The notes: generated by a model not told the origin, from the sequence alone. A stretch of DNA of 64,000 nt from Nephrocerus scutellatus (GCA_947095585.1 OX352765.1:27744254-27808253); one strand, 5' to 3'; shown: positions 46,245 to 59,039, numbered from the stretch's first letter. Program-made: numbers and translations.

Positions 46245-47905
46245 TTATTTCTTATCCTTTGGAACGAAGAATATTTTCCTTGACTTCAACGATGACCACT
46301 TATGTCTTTTGATGTAATAAGAAATGATAGTCAATAATGTCAAAATGCCAACAACCTTGATGAGCAATTGCTTGCGAACATCATGTTCGGGTTCTGATGT
46401 CCACTTTAAGAATGTGGCAACATCCTTGGCCAATTGACTCTGAGTTGGTGGAGTTCCGTCTTCGTATTCCATGACCTATGTGGCATACAAACGGTGAATG
46501 TGTTCACTGCACAACATAAAATATAACATAAAATATTTTTGTTACCTCGTTGTACAAGACTTGTCCCATTGAAATAGCACCTCCTGGGAAGTAGGGATTG
46601 AAATATTGACCCTCACGCAATACAACACCGGCTGGAGCATCGCAGTAACCAGTTAAAAGCGAGAAGACATAATCTTCGCCACCATGTCGTGCAGACACGA
46701 TATAACTTAAGTCTGGTGGATAGGCACCATTGTTGGCAGCACGTGCAGCTTCCTCATTGGGATATGGACTTGGGAAGTAATCGGATAACTTGCCTGGCCG
46801 CATGTAGTAATTTCCTTGATCATCAGGGCCATCATGAACCTGTTTTGTAAAGCAAGTAATTATCATTAATAAATTTGTCCAAAAGTTTAATACAACAAAT
46901 AAAAACTTACTTGAACCTCTTCAGCCAAGGCCTTGGCTTCTTCTTCAGTGTGCGTCACACCGACCAAGTTGCGGAAAGCAATGTAACGCATTGAGTGGCA
47001 AGCGGCGCATACTTGCTTGTACACTTCAAAGCCACGGCGAATGCTTTTCGTGCAAAAGATAGATAGGTTTTAAGATTTAGAAGATTTTTCTCATTCTCAA
47101 ATATGGGAGTGGTTCAATGTGGAAATTATTTCATAAACGTTAGTTACGTGTCACTCACCCCTGGTGATCTAAAGATTGAATTAAACCTTTATGATTCCAT
47201 GGCATAGCTGGTGGATGGACTTCAGTGCCGGAGGCTTGTACGGATTGCTCCAGACCAAAAATTAAGGCACCAACACCACCGGTAATGAACCCAATAGATT
47301 TTAAAAGCTATATAGTTGGGGAAAAATCAAAAATGCAAGAGCCACTTAAATGTATAACCTCAAAAAGTTCTATAAAGATATTAATTATGAAATTCTTCTC
47401 ACCTTCTTTTGGCCATTGGTCCAAGTTTTGGTTGTTGCAAAATTATTTGCCTGAAAATTGCAGAGAAAACAAATTAATAACTCAAAATTCAGATTTTTTC
47501 GATATCCAGAAGCAGACTATGTGAGGTAACAGAGTTCAAAAGAAAAAAAATTTGTGGTTACATAATGTGAAAAAGTTTTTCAATTCCGATCGTGAATAGA
47601 ATAAAATGTAACTTTGCCAATTAGTCAAAAGTTATACCAATGACAATTATTCGCTAGTTGTTTTTCTAAATTCTTAAAACAATTATATTCATAAAGATTA
47701 AATAATGTCGTTTTTTGTGTAAAAATTAACTTCAATAAAGTTATGCGAGGCACTGTTCCTCGGCTTATTTTGCAGGTTTCTAAAGGGACAATTTTAAACG
47801 AATTTCAAATTTGCAATATTTGTTGTTGAATACCTGCGGTAAGCTAACACAGGAATTAGTTTTTAACAATTTAGAACCACAAATTCTTCCTATTGTTGCC
47901 GCCAT
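46245..47905 (-). CDS. Cyt-c1: cytochrome c1, heme protein of complex III
   Basis: Six exons on the minus strand: 47905-47834, 47450-47403, 47307-47159, 47043-46911, 46839-46546 and 46475-46245. All have GT/AG borders, and together they encode 308 residues, the normal insect length. An N-terminal mitochondrial presequence ([18 protein letters not shown]) and a second hydrophobic stretch ([14 protein letters not shown]) form the bipartite import signal. The heme-binding motif CAACH is at 102-106, and the likely axial ligand is Met225 (GGAISMGQ). [34 protein letters not shown] and [12 protein letters not shown] are diagnostic. A single C-terminal membrane helix (about 271-287) is followed by the basic matrix tail [12 protein letters not shown]. 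It passes electrons from the Rieske protein to cytochrome c in the inner mitochondrial membrane. No disruption is seen. Confidence 0.95.
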
Positions 47906-48474
47906 GGTGGCCAGAGAATGTACAAGACTACTTTTTGAAGGAAGAAAGAAAATTCGAAGCAGTGTTCGTCTTTTTTTTGTTGCTTGTGTCGAATTTGACG
48001 TTTCAAATTAGATATTAGATTGACATCGATTGTAGTGATGATGTCTCTTTCTAGTCAATTGTTGTTTCCTCGACGATAGATAGCAAAATTAACGAAAAAT
48101 TTACTGTCATTGTCAAAAGATAGCCGGAGAACTTTATGGTGGTAACACAAGATACGTTAAACAATGAGTTAACTCGGAATAAATGTAACTATAATAAAAA
48201 AGAATGAAATACTGGTCAAAAAACTAAAAATAGAATTTACATAAATATGGTCTGCAATGCTTGTTAAAATGACATGCTGTATAGTATAAAAATTACAGTT
48301 TATGAGCTAATTGCATAAAGCGTGCTGTTTATTCCATTTCGTTTGGTAAAATGAAACAATAAGTTCAGGGGGCCGATTTTGGTAGCAAATGTCCTCCTCA
48401 TGCAGTGCAGTAAGTTTGTACTATTTGTAGGTATTGTGTGTGGTAGTATGATTTTTGACGGATGCGCATATTTT
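47906..48474. other. cytochrome c1 upstream region
   Basis: It should hold the minus-strand 5' UTR and promoter. An ATCGAT core near 48027 resembles part of a DRE element. No gene is supported. Confidence 0.3.
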
Positions 48475-48678
48475 GATTTTGCGTCAAGAGCAGTGCTGCT
48501 GTTAAACATGATTGGAACTGGCAACTGAGTATAATAAATACAAGTTACTTAATGAAAATGGGCGTCGTGGCTCAGTGGATTTTGCGTCAAGAGCAGTGCT
48601 GCTGTTAAACATGATTGGAACTGGCAACTGAGTATAATACAAGTTACTTAATGAAAATGGGCGTCGTAGCTCAGTGGA
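48475..48678 (+). repeat. two-copy tandem duplication including a SINE head
   Basis: Units 48475-48578 and 48579-48678 both run from ATTTTGCGTCAAGAGCAGTG to GCTCAGTGG and differ by a 4-bp deletion and one substitution. Each ends in the first bases of the SINE (GGGCGTCGTGGCTCAGTGG), so the duplication happened after SINE insertion. Confidence 0.8.
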
Positions 48679-48895
48679 TATGAGCATGGACTGCTGAGCA
48701 GGGGGTTCATGGTTCGAATCCCAGTAACACCAAAGTATTTTTCACGGTGTCCCACCTCTCGCGAAAGTTTGACAAACGTCCGATAGTAATAAGTTGTCTC
48801 TAAAAGCTTCTCAATTCACCATTCCGATCCGGCATTAAATTGTAGGTCCCTCCATTTGTGTGCAAAAATATGCATGCTCAACACAAATGGTAAAA
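48660..48895 (+). mobile_element. tRNA-derived SINE
   Basis: A box GTAGCTCAGTGGATATGAGC, B box GGTTCATGGTTCGAATCCC, then the family body to AACACAAATGGT, where the copy stops before the CGCAACGGTCTG block. There is no ATT tail, so it is 3'-truncated. Confidence 0.75.
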
Positions 48896-51068
48896 CTAAA
48901 ACCATAGAACAGAAGAGCTAGCACAATCAAGACATAAGTTTTAAGTTCTGACAGCAAAGTTTTAAATTGTGACCAACTTTATTATTATTCTATTGAAGTT
49001 TTTTTTTACAGATATTATGACATTTCAACATTGTTCGCCAAATAAATTGATTATATACACTTATCATCAAATACATTTGAAACAGCAAATTTTATTTTTA
49101 AATAATTTACACTTTTTGTGATACTTAAAAAAATTTTTACGATTTCAATTAATTAATTTTTCGTCCCTTATGTATTAATACGAACCAAATTAACCAAGAA
49201 GTATTTCACTTGCAAAATAGACACTATTCATTACAACAATTTTATTTGACATTTTTAATTGCCGTATTCCGTTAATCATTTTATTTCAACTAGTTGTGCA
49301 ACTAGTTATATAAATTCACTACAACTTTACCGAAGTTGCCTTCACGCAAGAAAAACGATTGTTTGTAATGTAAGAGCGTGACTACAAGATCTTGGTAATG
49401 AAAGTCATGTCGAGCGAAACAGGAAGGTTTTTTTAGTGAGTTGAAAAGACTAAGCTTGATTCCACTAAGAGAAGAGATTCCAATAAGAGAAGAACGTATA
49501 AATATGTGAAAAACACAAAATTTCGATTAATTTCATTTTTATAAGATGTTCCTGGTCGGGTTTAAAATTTATGCATTGTTCTAGTACTATTGCATTAAAT
49601 TGTTCATCCTTAGAGACATTTATCATTCATTATATTATTTTTTTCTATTAAAAGTTTTCACATGACTTCTAACACTAAATGTAAAAAGGTCATGAGATAA
49701 ATTATTAAAAAAAAATATATTTTCATCTAAGAAAGAACATATAAGAACTAAAATATATTATTATTTATTACTTATTTATTGAAGTTTTTATTCCTGGTTT
49801 ACGGAATATAAATTTTCCTTTTAAAAATCGTGCAACACAAAAGTGAAATGGCCGCACTAAAGTTTCCTTTGCAAAAGAGGAAATATAAAAGTTATTTTAT
49901 TCACAAAAAATTTAAAAATAATAAAGTTAAGTGGATAACAAAAGTAGTTATAGTATTTTTGCATCATATTATGTAATAATAAAAAAGAAAATACTTTTTA
50001 TGAGGGTCTATATCAAAACAAATCCAAATACAATACCAAATATTGTTATTTACTTTTTGTTTTTTGAATACATACTTGGGCAAGATAATTTTTGGGAAAT
50101 ATAAAAATACCTTTCTAAAAATGCTGGATAATGTGATATGATAATAAAATTTAAAGACAGAAATACAGGACACAAAAAAACAATCTAGTTAAATGAGGTT
50201 TTTCTGATATTATACGGCTCTTACCGAAATAAATAGTGCTTTCTCTATTTCATTCTAAACATTTCGAATATTCCGAATTTGAAATATAACGTTACTTTAA
50301 TTTATTCTTTGTACGTATTCTTTTTATACTACATCGATAGATAAACAGAATATCCTTTGGTCACTTGATTAATATTCTCTTCTTCTATTCTTTCTGTAGA
50401 ACGAAATAGAGAAAACAGTCAAAGACTCGCTAGGTGGCTTATTTTCTATCTCTTTCTTGCACTTACTTAAGATTCAACTGAGAGTTTTATGAGTAGCTCT
50501 ACTCCTCCATAATTTGCATGTGACATTTGCAAAAGCTCTACGGCTATGCAAAAAAAAGATGACAGCTGTCAACATTTTATGATTAAAACGAACAGCAGAT
50601 TTTTTGGCAACGCAGCGCAGTCCGGTGATCGTGGTTTTGGACTTGGTTTTCTTGTTTTGCGTTTTCTTGTCATCTGTATTTATGTACAGAATATAATTGT
50701 TGCATTTGTGTTTTTTATTTGTTTATATTGACCAATTAAAGGACTGCTTAAATGAATTAAAACCCCCGCTCAGGTTTTTTATTTTTTACATATTCCAATT
50801 AGATTTTAAAAATAAATTGCAGTCTGCGCTGCGCAGTGATCAATCAGTCAATAATTTTAATTTCCTTATTTTATCGTTGGCCGTGACGACGGTAGAAGTT
50901 TTCGCAAACTAGTTGTTGGTTTTTAGATTTCTAGTGAAACTAAATCACGCGGGCAAGTAGTTTATAAAATTACCTCCTGCTTTGCTGTGTTACAATACAA
51001 AATTTAAAGTCACTTTTGGTCGGTTTAGATATAAAACCGATACAAAACCAAAAATTCAAGAATGCACA
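48896..51068. other. AT-rich intergenic DNA and upstream region of the F-box gene
   Basis: Very AT-rich from 49000 to 50300 with no coding signal. A perfect palindrome TGACAGCTGTCA near 50561 lies about 500 bp before the F-box gene start. Confidence 0.35.
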
Positions 51069-54000
51069 ATGGATAACACATCGGAGAAAAGCAGCAGAGT
51101 AGCAGCACCAGCAACATGCCCTCCATCGTCAACCCCTGATGGTGTGCCGAATAATGCTGAGTCTTCATTGGCAGCCACTCTGGCAGCTTCGACAAAACTT
51201 GATTCGCAATTAAATCTTAAAGGTAAATCGAAATCTTATTAACATATTAAGATATTGTTTTTGCTTGCGGTTCTGGAACTTTTCTGTTTTCTATCGCACT
51301 ACTAAAACTGCTAATTTTATGACGGATGATATCGCTGCAATTTATGTGCTGAAATTACAGTGTAGCATGCGCGACGACAGCATATATTAATTTATTGAAT
51401 TAATATTCCAAAACTTGTGTCACATAGTATGCTTCATGCATTGCTTTTGACTTGTTTTAGTATTTTCATTAATTTCATTGTTGAAAGTTTTATTTTTTAT
51501 TTATTTTAAATGTTTGTATATATTATACGTATTCGTACTTCTTAGTTGTGTCCATTTTTTTTATTACTTTCTTTTACATAGTAAAAGGAAGTATAGTAAT
51601 CATGAACATTTTCGAACTCGGGATTTTTGCAGATTTACCCATTACCGTATCTTCTGAGTCAGAAAACCCGAAAATTAAAAAAAATCTGTTTGTCTGTCTG
51701 TCTGTCTGTGTCCATTCTACAGCCCAGACGACTGAACTTATCGGGATAAAAATTCATATTTAAGCTTTTTACTAAATTTTGAGGGGCCAGATGATTTTGA
51801 CAGTTTAATTGACAGTTTTTCGAGTCAAAAAAAGTATAGCACTTAGGGGCCCCAAATTTTAATAGATAGTGTTGTCATGGCAGATAGACATGCAAAGAAA
51901 TTTAAACAAAAAAAAAATTACCCCCAGTGCAATAAAATTTTGGACAATAGATAGTGTTGTCATGGCAGATAGACATGCAAAGAAATTTAAACAAAAAAAA
52001 AATTACCCCCAGTGCAATAAAATTTTGGACAATGCTTGTGGTGTTGCTGTCACACACAACCAGTGCTAAACGACGCAATACGATACAATATTGATGTGAA
52101 ATTATGAAGGACATGCAGTTTCTACAAGACGGTAGTGATGGGCGAAATTGGTTAATTTGCTAATAAAGATCGAATTGGTTTTTTCTTCTTCAGATTAACC
52201 AGGTTAATTTAACCTGATCTTTTAACCCAATATCTTACACGGGTCGGTAATATGGTTGGATAAAACGGAACAACACACAGCAATAAAAAGGCTAAAATAA
52301 ATACAGAGGCTATGTAAGTTTTACATGGCCAATGAGAACAACACCTACGGCAGGAATCAGTGGATCAAATTCGTTATGAGTTGAAATATTGTCTAAGTTG
52401 GGGCTTCTGTGTAAAAAGCATACTATTGCTATATGCCTCAACAACTCCTACAAGACAGTTGTGAGTAGATGATAGAAGGAATGTGACTTTTTTAATACTC
52501 TATATTAAGTTCGCGTGCCCGTGGCTGGCTGGCGGACAGGCACACCAAACCTTGTGATCAATTTTTAACCCGCTTTCCAAAGCTGTGTATCTCTCATGAC
52601 AACACTTTCTATTAAAACTTTGAGCCCCTCGGGCCTAGGGGTCGGGGGCTTTCATACAAATTTTTTACAAAATGTACCCGATTTTCTTCAAATTTTTTAC
52701 GCATGTGTATTTCAAATGGACATAATCTTTTTGTAAAAATTTGGAAGTGATCGGGCCTTGGGGTCTGGGGGAACCAAATTTTGTAAAAAAAACTACCCGA
52801 TTTTCTTCAAATTTTATACGCATGTGTATATCTGATGGACAACACTTTTTGTAAAAAATTTGGAGTGATCAGGATAAGGGGGCTCCCAATTTTTTTTTCC
52901 AATGTTACCTGATTTTATTCAAACTTTGAATACTGTGTATCAATTAGAGAATTTACACGAACAATTTTGATTTTTATTGGTTGTTTTATTTTTATTCACA
53001 ATTTTTATTTGCGCTTTGTACAAAAATAGGCGATACATTTTAGGGATCTCTCACAATGGAAAAACGTAATACTTAAGACATACAACATTGTGTATTATTA
53101 CAATGTATTAAGTTTTTTCATTGGTAGAGCGCCTTTACATTTTACATAAATTGAAAACAAGTGTTATCAAGTCATATTTACTATTCTTAATACGAGGGTA
53201 GTTTGATAAGTCAGTGACGTTTTGAATAAAAGATATTTTTTCGGCAAAAAGCGTTTTATTTCCCAACATAGTCTCCTTTAAGCTCGATTTAGTCCAGCGT
53301 TTTTCAATTTTTATTTCTTCTAAATAATAGATTTTCTCAAGGCCCACAAAATAGGCTTTCGTTTCGGTGATGACCCAAATCCCTTACACCGCGCAGCCAT
53401 TTCTTTAGGTTTGTAAACATGAAATAGTCGCATGGGGCTAAATCTGGAAAATATACTAGATGGGGTATAAGTTCGTAGCCAAATTTATGGATTTTTGCCA
53501 TGGTGACTACACATGTGTTCACCCGTGCATTGTCTTAATGGCACAGCACTTTTTTCTTTGACAAATTCGGTCCATTTTACTTCAAATCAATTTAGAATCT
53601 GTTTTCGTCGGTGATGATTTTACCCTTTTCAAGGTAATCGATGTGAAAATGTGACACCGCGTGCATCCCAAAATACTGTGGCCATGATCTTGTTGGCCGA
53701 CAGACCCACCTTGACCTTTTTTGGTGGACGTTAACCCGGAGAAACCCACTGTCTTGATTGTTCCATGGTCTCTGGTGTGTTGTGATGGATCCATGTTTCG
53801 TCCACGGTTACAAAACGGCGCCTAAAATCCCGTTCGGATTGCTTAATCAGCACACGAAATTCACTTTTTCCCATTTTCGTTAAAATTCACGAGGTTGTCT
53901 GCTTTCAAAGGCTGTCAAACACAAACTAAATGATGCAGCTTGCTCAATATTTGATGGGAGCAGTGTTGCATTTAAAGTTACTGTGCGGGAAATTTGAAAA

Positions 54001-56029
54001 GTCACTAACTTACCAAACTACCCTCGTATTTAAAGAAGCGAATTTATTTGTTTGTATATTTGTGCCGCAAAGTAGTACCAAAAGTAGTAGGGATGCCAAA
54101 CTGGATGACATCCATCGGCTCGAAATCGGAACCGGGAGGCCAGGACCGGATACCGGCTGTACAGCCAAATATGAAGAAAGTAGTAGCTACTCATAAGAAA
54201 GGTCTATAGTAACTGCAAGGGGTCAGAAGTTATCGCGAACAGTTGTCCGTGTATAATGCTATACAACAAATGTACTATATGACGGCCATGCAATATTGTA
54301 CTAAATGACGCACATTGCGGCGCGGTAAAATACACATAGCCATCTCACTTCACTTGCTCTTGCTTATGTGTACTTTGTGTTAATCTGAAAACTAAATGCT
54401 AAGTTTCATTTATCATGTACACGAAAGTACTAAATCGTATTTGGAAACCTATAAATGAATTGGAAATGGAAAAACAGGTATAAATATCGCCTCAAAAATG
54501 TTTACCTTGGTGTTATTGGTGTCGTACGAGCTCGAACATGACCTGTAGCAAAATTCTGATTTGAACTGAATTGCAGTTTACTTACGAGAAATTGTCTGGA
54601 AGCTAAATTAGAGTTTGTATTAAGGTTGGTGTTGCCAATAATTCCAACAATTATCCTGTTTAATGGTCTATGACGATAGAGCACAAGCGTCAAGTTTCTG
54701 TAGTTTGCGAAGTTCATACTTGAGGAAGGCATCGACAACATCATTTAAATGTCGTGATAAGTAGTACTCGAGGTACCTGCCATATAGGCAATGTACACCA
54801 ATTGTATGCATTGGTTACTGGCACTGCAATCAAGAAGCCTCCCTTCCGATTGCAACTGTGCCATGTTTTCCTATAATTGGAGCCGGTAAGAATGTCAGAT
54901 TCGTCTTAATAGTCTCCTAAAAAGAAACTTACATCTTGTATGGCGATATCATTTTATTACGGAGTCATTTTCTTCAATGAGAAAACTTATTATACGGGAG
55001 TATAAACTTTTAAAACTTTAATCTACGTTTTTCTTGTGTTTTTTTGTTTGTTAAAAGGAATTGTGAAAAAACTAACTCGACTTAAAAATTGTGTTTTTAA
55101 CCATATCAGGTTTGTTTTTTGTTTTCTTTTTTCCTTCCCAAATATCCTACCGATATCCATATAACGCGCAACGCATCAAAGTTATTTCATTCTCTCTTTG
55201 CTTTATTCCAGTCCAAGAAGCCGGAAGCTCCAATGCTGACCTACAAGACGATGACATTCCAAGCCGAGTTAACCCTGAATTCCTATTACTCGAAGATTCC
55301 ACATTGGAGCGAGGGCCCGAACACGTTGATCACCTTCTATCCGCGTTTCTACATCTAAATGATTCCAGAATTTCAGCACACACACAAGCGGAACTACTTA
55401 TAACGCTAATTTACTGTATCGCCATTGAATCGGGATTTGCGACAATTGTAGAATTTGAAAAATGCTTCGCCGCCGCATCCCATGCCACAATTGGTCATAG
55501 TCACTCGTATCATTCGAAAAACGTTCGAAAACTTTCGCAGTGCTATCCAACAATTTTCAGCGAGGCCAACAAAATGCTTTACACTCTACATTTGCGGCAG
55601 ATTTTAATAGCCGCTGACCTGCAACTGGTACAATGTCGACTTACATGCATAGTGTCGGGGGATTTTCTAATTGTCACGCTCACTCCGGATACTGTGACTG
55701 GGGCACGAGGAGGCAGTGCTTGCCTTTCTATTGGACGCTATGTCTTGAGCAGTGTTGCCAAAGGTAAACCGTTGTATCATCGCTTGCGCAAACTTAAGGA
55801 ACTCTCACTGCTGATGCGAGAAAAACTATTTGTTCCAGTTCGAAATCAACAATGGAGCTTCCTCGAAGAAATGTCATCACCTTATCCGTCGCTTATCGGC
55901 CTTCCAGCCGAACTCTATGTGGAATTATTCAAGTATTTGACAAAAAGCAACATGTCCATGTTGGCTGGTGTTTGTCGACTCATGCGGCTTCACTGCTGCA
56001 CCAATAAGAACCGATTCAAAGGAAAATGA
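51069..56029 (+). CDS. ntc: F-box protein, nutcracker/FBXO7-like
   Basis: Two exons, 51069-51222 and 55212-56029, joined by a 3989-bp GT/AG intron to give 323 residues. The N-terminus (MDNTSEKSSRVAAPATCPPS) is low-complexity. Exon 2 begins VQEAGSSNADLQDDD. Residues about 70-270 form a folded block (TQAELLITLIYCIAIESGF, LQLVQCRLTCIVSGDFLIVT) consistent with an FP-type domain. A C-terminal F-box is at about 279-314 (IGLPAELYVELFKYLTKSNM, LAGVCRLMRL). FBXO7 and Drosophila Nutcracker have this FP-then-F-box order. They bind the proteasome regulator PI31 and act in an SCF ligase, with Nutcracker needed for caspase activation in spermatid individualization. AATAAA at 56097 is a likely polyadenylation signal. 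The family is likely; the exact orthologue is less certain. Confidence 0.75.
51565..51860 (+). repeat. boundary segment of a dispersed element in the F-box intron
   Basis: Begins with a hairpin (TACTTTCTTTTACATAGTAA then AAGGAAGTA), followed by GTAATCATGAACATTTTCGA, a (TGTC)n run and AATTTTAATAGATAGTGTTG. The first part recurs in reverse at 14870-14940, and the last part resembles TTTTAATAGAAAGTGTTGTC at 60300. Confidence 0.55.
51861..52030 (+). repeat. perfect 85-bp tandem duplication
   Basis: 51861-51945 and 51946-52030 are identical as far as I can read, starting AATAGATAGTGTTGTCATGG and ending AATAAAATTTTGGAC. Identity implies a recent duplication. Confidence 0.85.
52480..52965 (-). repeat. 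~120-bp tandem repeat, inverted relative to 59550-60430
   Basis: Three to four units marked by ACCCGATTTTCTTCAAATTT and ACGCATGTGTAT are spaced about 115-125 bp. The reverse complement matches the monomers at 59600-60060. The CGTGGCTGGCTGG block at about 52520 is the counterpart of the terminal block at 12045. Confidence 0.7.
53193..54026 (-). pseudogene. internally deleted mariner in the F-box intron
   Basis: Inverted repeats: CGAGGGTAGTTTGATAAGTC at the left, and CGAGGGTAGTTTGGTAAGTT as reverse complement of the right end, both flanked by TA. The minus strand reads RRFVTVDETWIHHNTPETME (about 53820-53765), TCVVTMAKIHKFGYELIPHL (about 53510-53455) and DLAPCDYFMFTNLKKWLRGV (about 53435-53380). 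The N-terminal DNA-binding part is deleted and frames are broken, so it cannot encode transposase. It may still carry functional ends. Confidence 0.85.
54030..55211 (+). other. remainder of the F-box gene intron
   Basis: No exon or mobile element recognised. The branch and polypyrimidine region before the acceptor at 55211 reads TTTGCTTTATTCCAG. Confidence 0.35.
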
Positions 56030-57024
56030 GTGAATACATCTGGGAATTATGAATTGTTAAAGGGCTAAATTTGTTTATTTCTTGTAATTTTGTTATAATA
56101 AAATTTATAACTAACAAAATATTTATGAAGTTGTTTTTTTTTTTACTTAACTATTACCATCTATACAATATAGAAAGAGGTAGCTTTCTTAAAGCGTTTT
56201 GCTGACGACAAGTCAGAATGAATGTTATTCTCGTATGATAGCGATCACAACGCGATATGTGTAGTAGCTTCGTTTGCTGACGGTTTCATAATTGCTCTCC
56301 GTTCCGCAACCACTTATTTATTACATTTTTAGAAAACCAATTGGAGGTTCGAAAAACGGACCACAAAATAATACAACAACAACATTTCGTCTGTTGAAGT
56401 TCCTCACAAAAGGAATCTAATGAATGAGGAGTGTGGTTTCTGCATCGAATTCTGTTATTTTGTCGAGTATGTATTAATTCGACAGTCCCAAATATTAAAA
56501 CCTTAAACTAAACCGGGAAATTCGTACCGCACAGAGCTACAAGAGCTGTCTTGTCCCACAGATTAGTAGAATAAGACGGCAGCTCCCTTATAAAGTCTGA
56601 TTCAAGAAAAATGTTCTCAAACTCGACTTTATAAGCCTCGTAATGTTCTTGCAGTAACGAAATTTAAGATATCAGTATCTTTAAAAGGTATAAAGGCATC
56701 TGAGATAGGAAGTGAACTTCCTTTGTGACCAGGTGGAACATCATTCCATCATGTATAGAAAAAAATCCACACTTTTGAGAGGAAATGCCTAAGAGTGTAT
56801 TAGTATGTCTAGTAGTATGTTTTCCATTATATATGTGCCGAACAAGAAACTCCTGTCACTCTTGATCTTATCAGAAACTATTTCGCTCGGTCAGCCCATA
56901 TTACATAATTTAAAATCGGGAGCTTTTTATTGAAACCCTCCGTAAATACTTCGAGGGAGAGAGTGGATTTTTACTACCTGATGCTGTGTTGCATTTGGAT
57001 ACACTGGGCTATTTTTCGGACTTT
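56030..57024. other. no gene recognised
   Basis: Intergenic sequence after the F-box gene, with the polyadenylation signal at 56097. Nothing else is supported. Confidence 0.3.
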
Positions 57025-57505
57025 TTACTAAAGACTTTTATATTAAAGACCCACTCAGGACCCCCTCAATACAATTCCACAAAACTACTCTGAATACCCT
57101 CTCAAGACCACCTCAAAAAACCTTCCAGGCCATCTTAAGACCCTCTACAAACCCCACTCAAGACATGCCTCAAGACATGCCTCAAGACCCTCTCAAAACC
57201 TCCTCAATACGCCCCTCAAACCAAATTTAAGACCGCCTCAAGACCTCCTTAATACCCCTCAAGACCCCAAAAATCCCAGTCCTGACCATATTAAAACTAC
57301 CTCAATACACTCAAACCCCCCTCAACACCACCTCAAAACCCCTACAAGACCCCACTAAATACCCCCTCCAATATTCCCCTACAAGACCCCACTCAAGGTC
57401 GCCTCAAGAGCCCCTGCAAGACTCTCCTCAAGACTCCCTTAGGAACCCCTCATGACCACCTCAAGACCCCAATCAAGATCCCCTCAAAACCCCCTCAAGA
57501 CCACT
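57025..57505 (-). repeat. GTCTTGAG minisatellite, reverse orientation
   Basis: About 480 bp of CTCAAGAC-type units, such as CCTCAAGACCCCCTCAA and ACCACCTCAAGACCCC. This is the exact complement of the array at 7193-8535. Spacing is again loose. No SINE interrupts it. Confidence 0.75.
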
Positions 57506-58699
57506 AGGTGGTTAGGGTGTATTACCGTCACTATTCATTTCAGCCACCGCGAAAACTACGTATTCGACATTAATACCGCTTCCCACCACCATCCCTAGAG
57601 GTCCTTGGGTTATCTTACCCTCCAGTATTTATTCCAAGATTATAAATTCAGGCGTTCCGGACTTCTGCCCAGCGAAGAATTTTTCGTTAGGTTCCTATGA
57701 CTAATAAGGTCGGTTTACTAATATAAATATTATAAAGAGGTTATAAAGAGCGATTTCGTTGATTGTGTACTGCAGTGTTCGCTACGCTGCTTTTGTGCTG
57801 TGTTTTGTACGGACATCACGCCATATAGCGGCATCATAATGACTGTGTGCTATGTGCTGCGATCCTTTCTGTGTACACTGTACACCACATAGTGCGAATA
57901 CCTACAATAGGTGGCGCTTTGTTTAGGTTTAGGCAATAGTACACCCTTCCCGTGGTAGTGAGGGCAAGGCGGTGGTTCATGTGGCGGAGCGCCCGGGAAA
58001 AGTTAGTTTAAAAAAAAACGCGTGCCTTGTTCTACTTTCTTTGTACCCTTTTTTTTCTCGGGCTTAGAAAAATTCGTGCGTTTTGACGTGACAATGTCAA
58101 GGTTTAAGGGGTACATGTTCAAAAAGTTAAATGTCACACTGTTATGAGACACTGTTATGTCCCATTTTGAATGTCACTATGCTCCGTTTCCGAATTTTGG
58201 GAACTAAGCCATTTCCATTTTGAGATGTCCGTCATATCTTACTTGCCACGCTTAAACCCCGCGGCCGTGTATCTGACACAGTCTACCATTTTCTAGCTTC
58301 AATCCTTTTTTTTAAACACTACGGTTAAACTTCTTGGCCTTTCCTAAAAAATCAAAAAAATAGACAAAAGCTTAACTTATTTGCACATAGAATTAAATAA
58401 GAATCGATTTGGTCACTTTTTAATAGTACACTTATATAGCTTCTTACTTTGTTTATTTTCTTACTAACACCAGTCTTAGAACGTTAAAATGGAAAAAATC
58501 ATTGATTTGTGAAAAAACTATACACTAAGCTTTATTTCTACTACTGATTTGGGTTTACTTTTTGGTAGCGGTATACGGTATCTGCGTAGTTTGTAAAATT
58601 TGTTGTAACGAAGTTCTTCGATTTTTTTAATGGAATTCCCTGTTTTGTAGATACAGTCGCAACACCCACCAAATCGGAAAATCGTACTGTAGCTTTTTC
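57506..58699. other. no gene recognised
   Basis: 57540-57600 weakly resembles 590-680. The remainder has no coding signal I can support. The minus-strand ORF 58541-58768 overlaps the dispersed repeat and is not called as a gene. Confidence 0.3.
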
Positions 58700-58795
58700 A
58701 GATCCAGACATAAATGGTAAGTGAAGTCTCATTGCATATTTTCCTCTCCTTAATTTCCTAAAGTACACGCAGTGCTAAACATTATAAGGGTGCAC
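58700..58795 (-). repeat. dispersed repeat, copy 3
   Basis: The reverse complement reads GCACCCTTATAATGTTTAGC, then ACTGCGTG and GAAATTAAGGAGAGGAAAAT. It matches 3480-3575 and 19545-19660. Confidence 0.45.
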
Positions 58796-59039
58796 ACCCA
58801 TTAAGCATCTGTACATTATACAAAAAAAAAGAAACTATTAGTAAGCTAAGTAAATCTTTCAGATAACAGTATCAAGAAGAAGAAACAACGGGGCGTATGA
58901 GTGCTACTTTTGTGATTCCATATGTACTTAAATTTTTACTACAAGTATTTACTATTTATAATATAATAATAATAAAGTATATAAGTTTAGTAAATACGTA
59001 AATGTATTGTCCACTGTCGGTATATTGTTATGGGTTGTC

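Noticed and set aside
48662..48735. tRNA gene at the SINE head
   Set aside because: The same head occurs in many copies followed by a common SINE body.
58541..58768. 75-codon minus-strand ORF with protein-like composition
   Set aside because: Its N-terminal part lies in a dispersed repeat found at two other places, and no splice structure or homologue was recognised.
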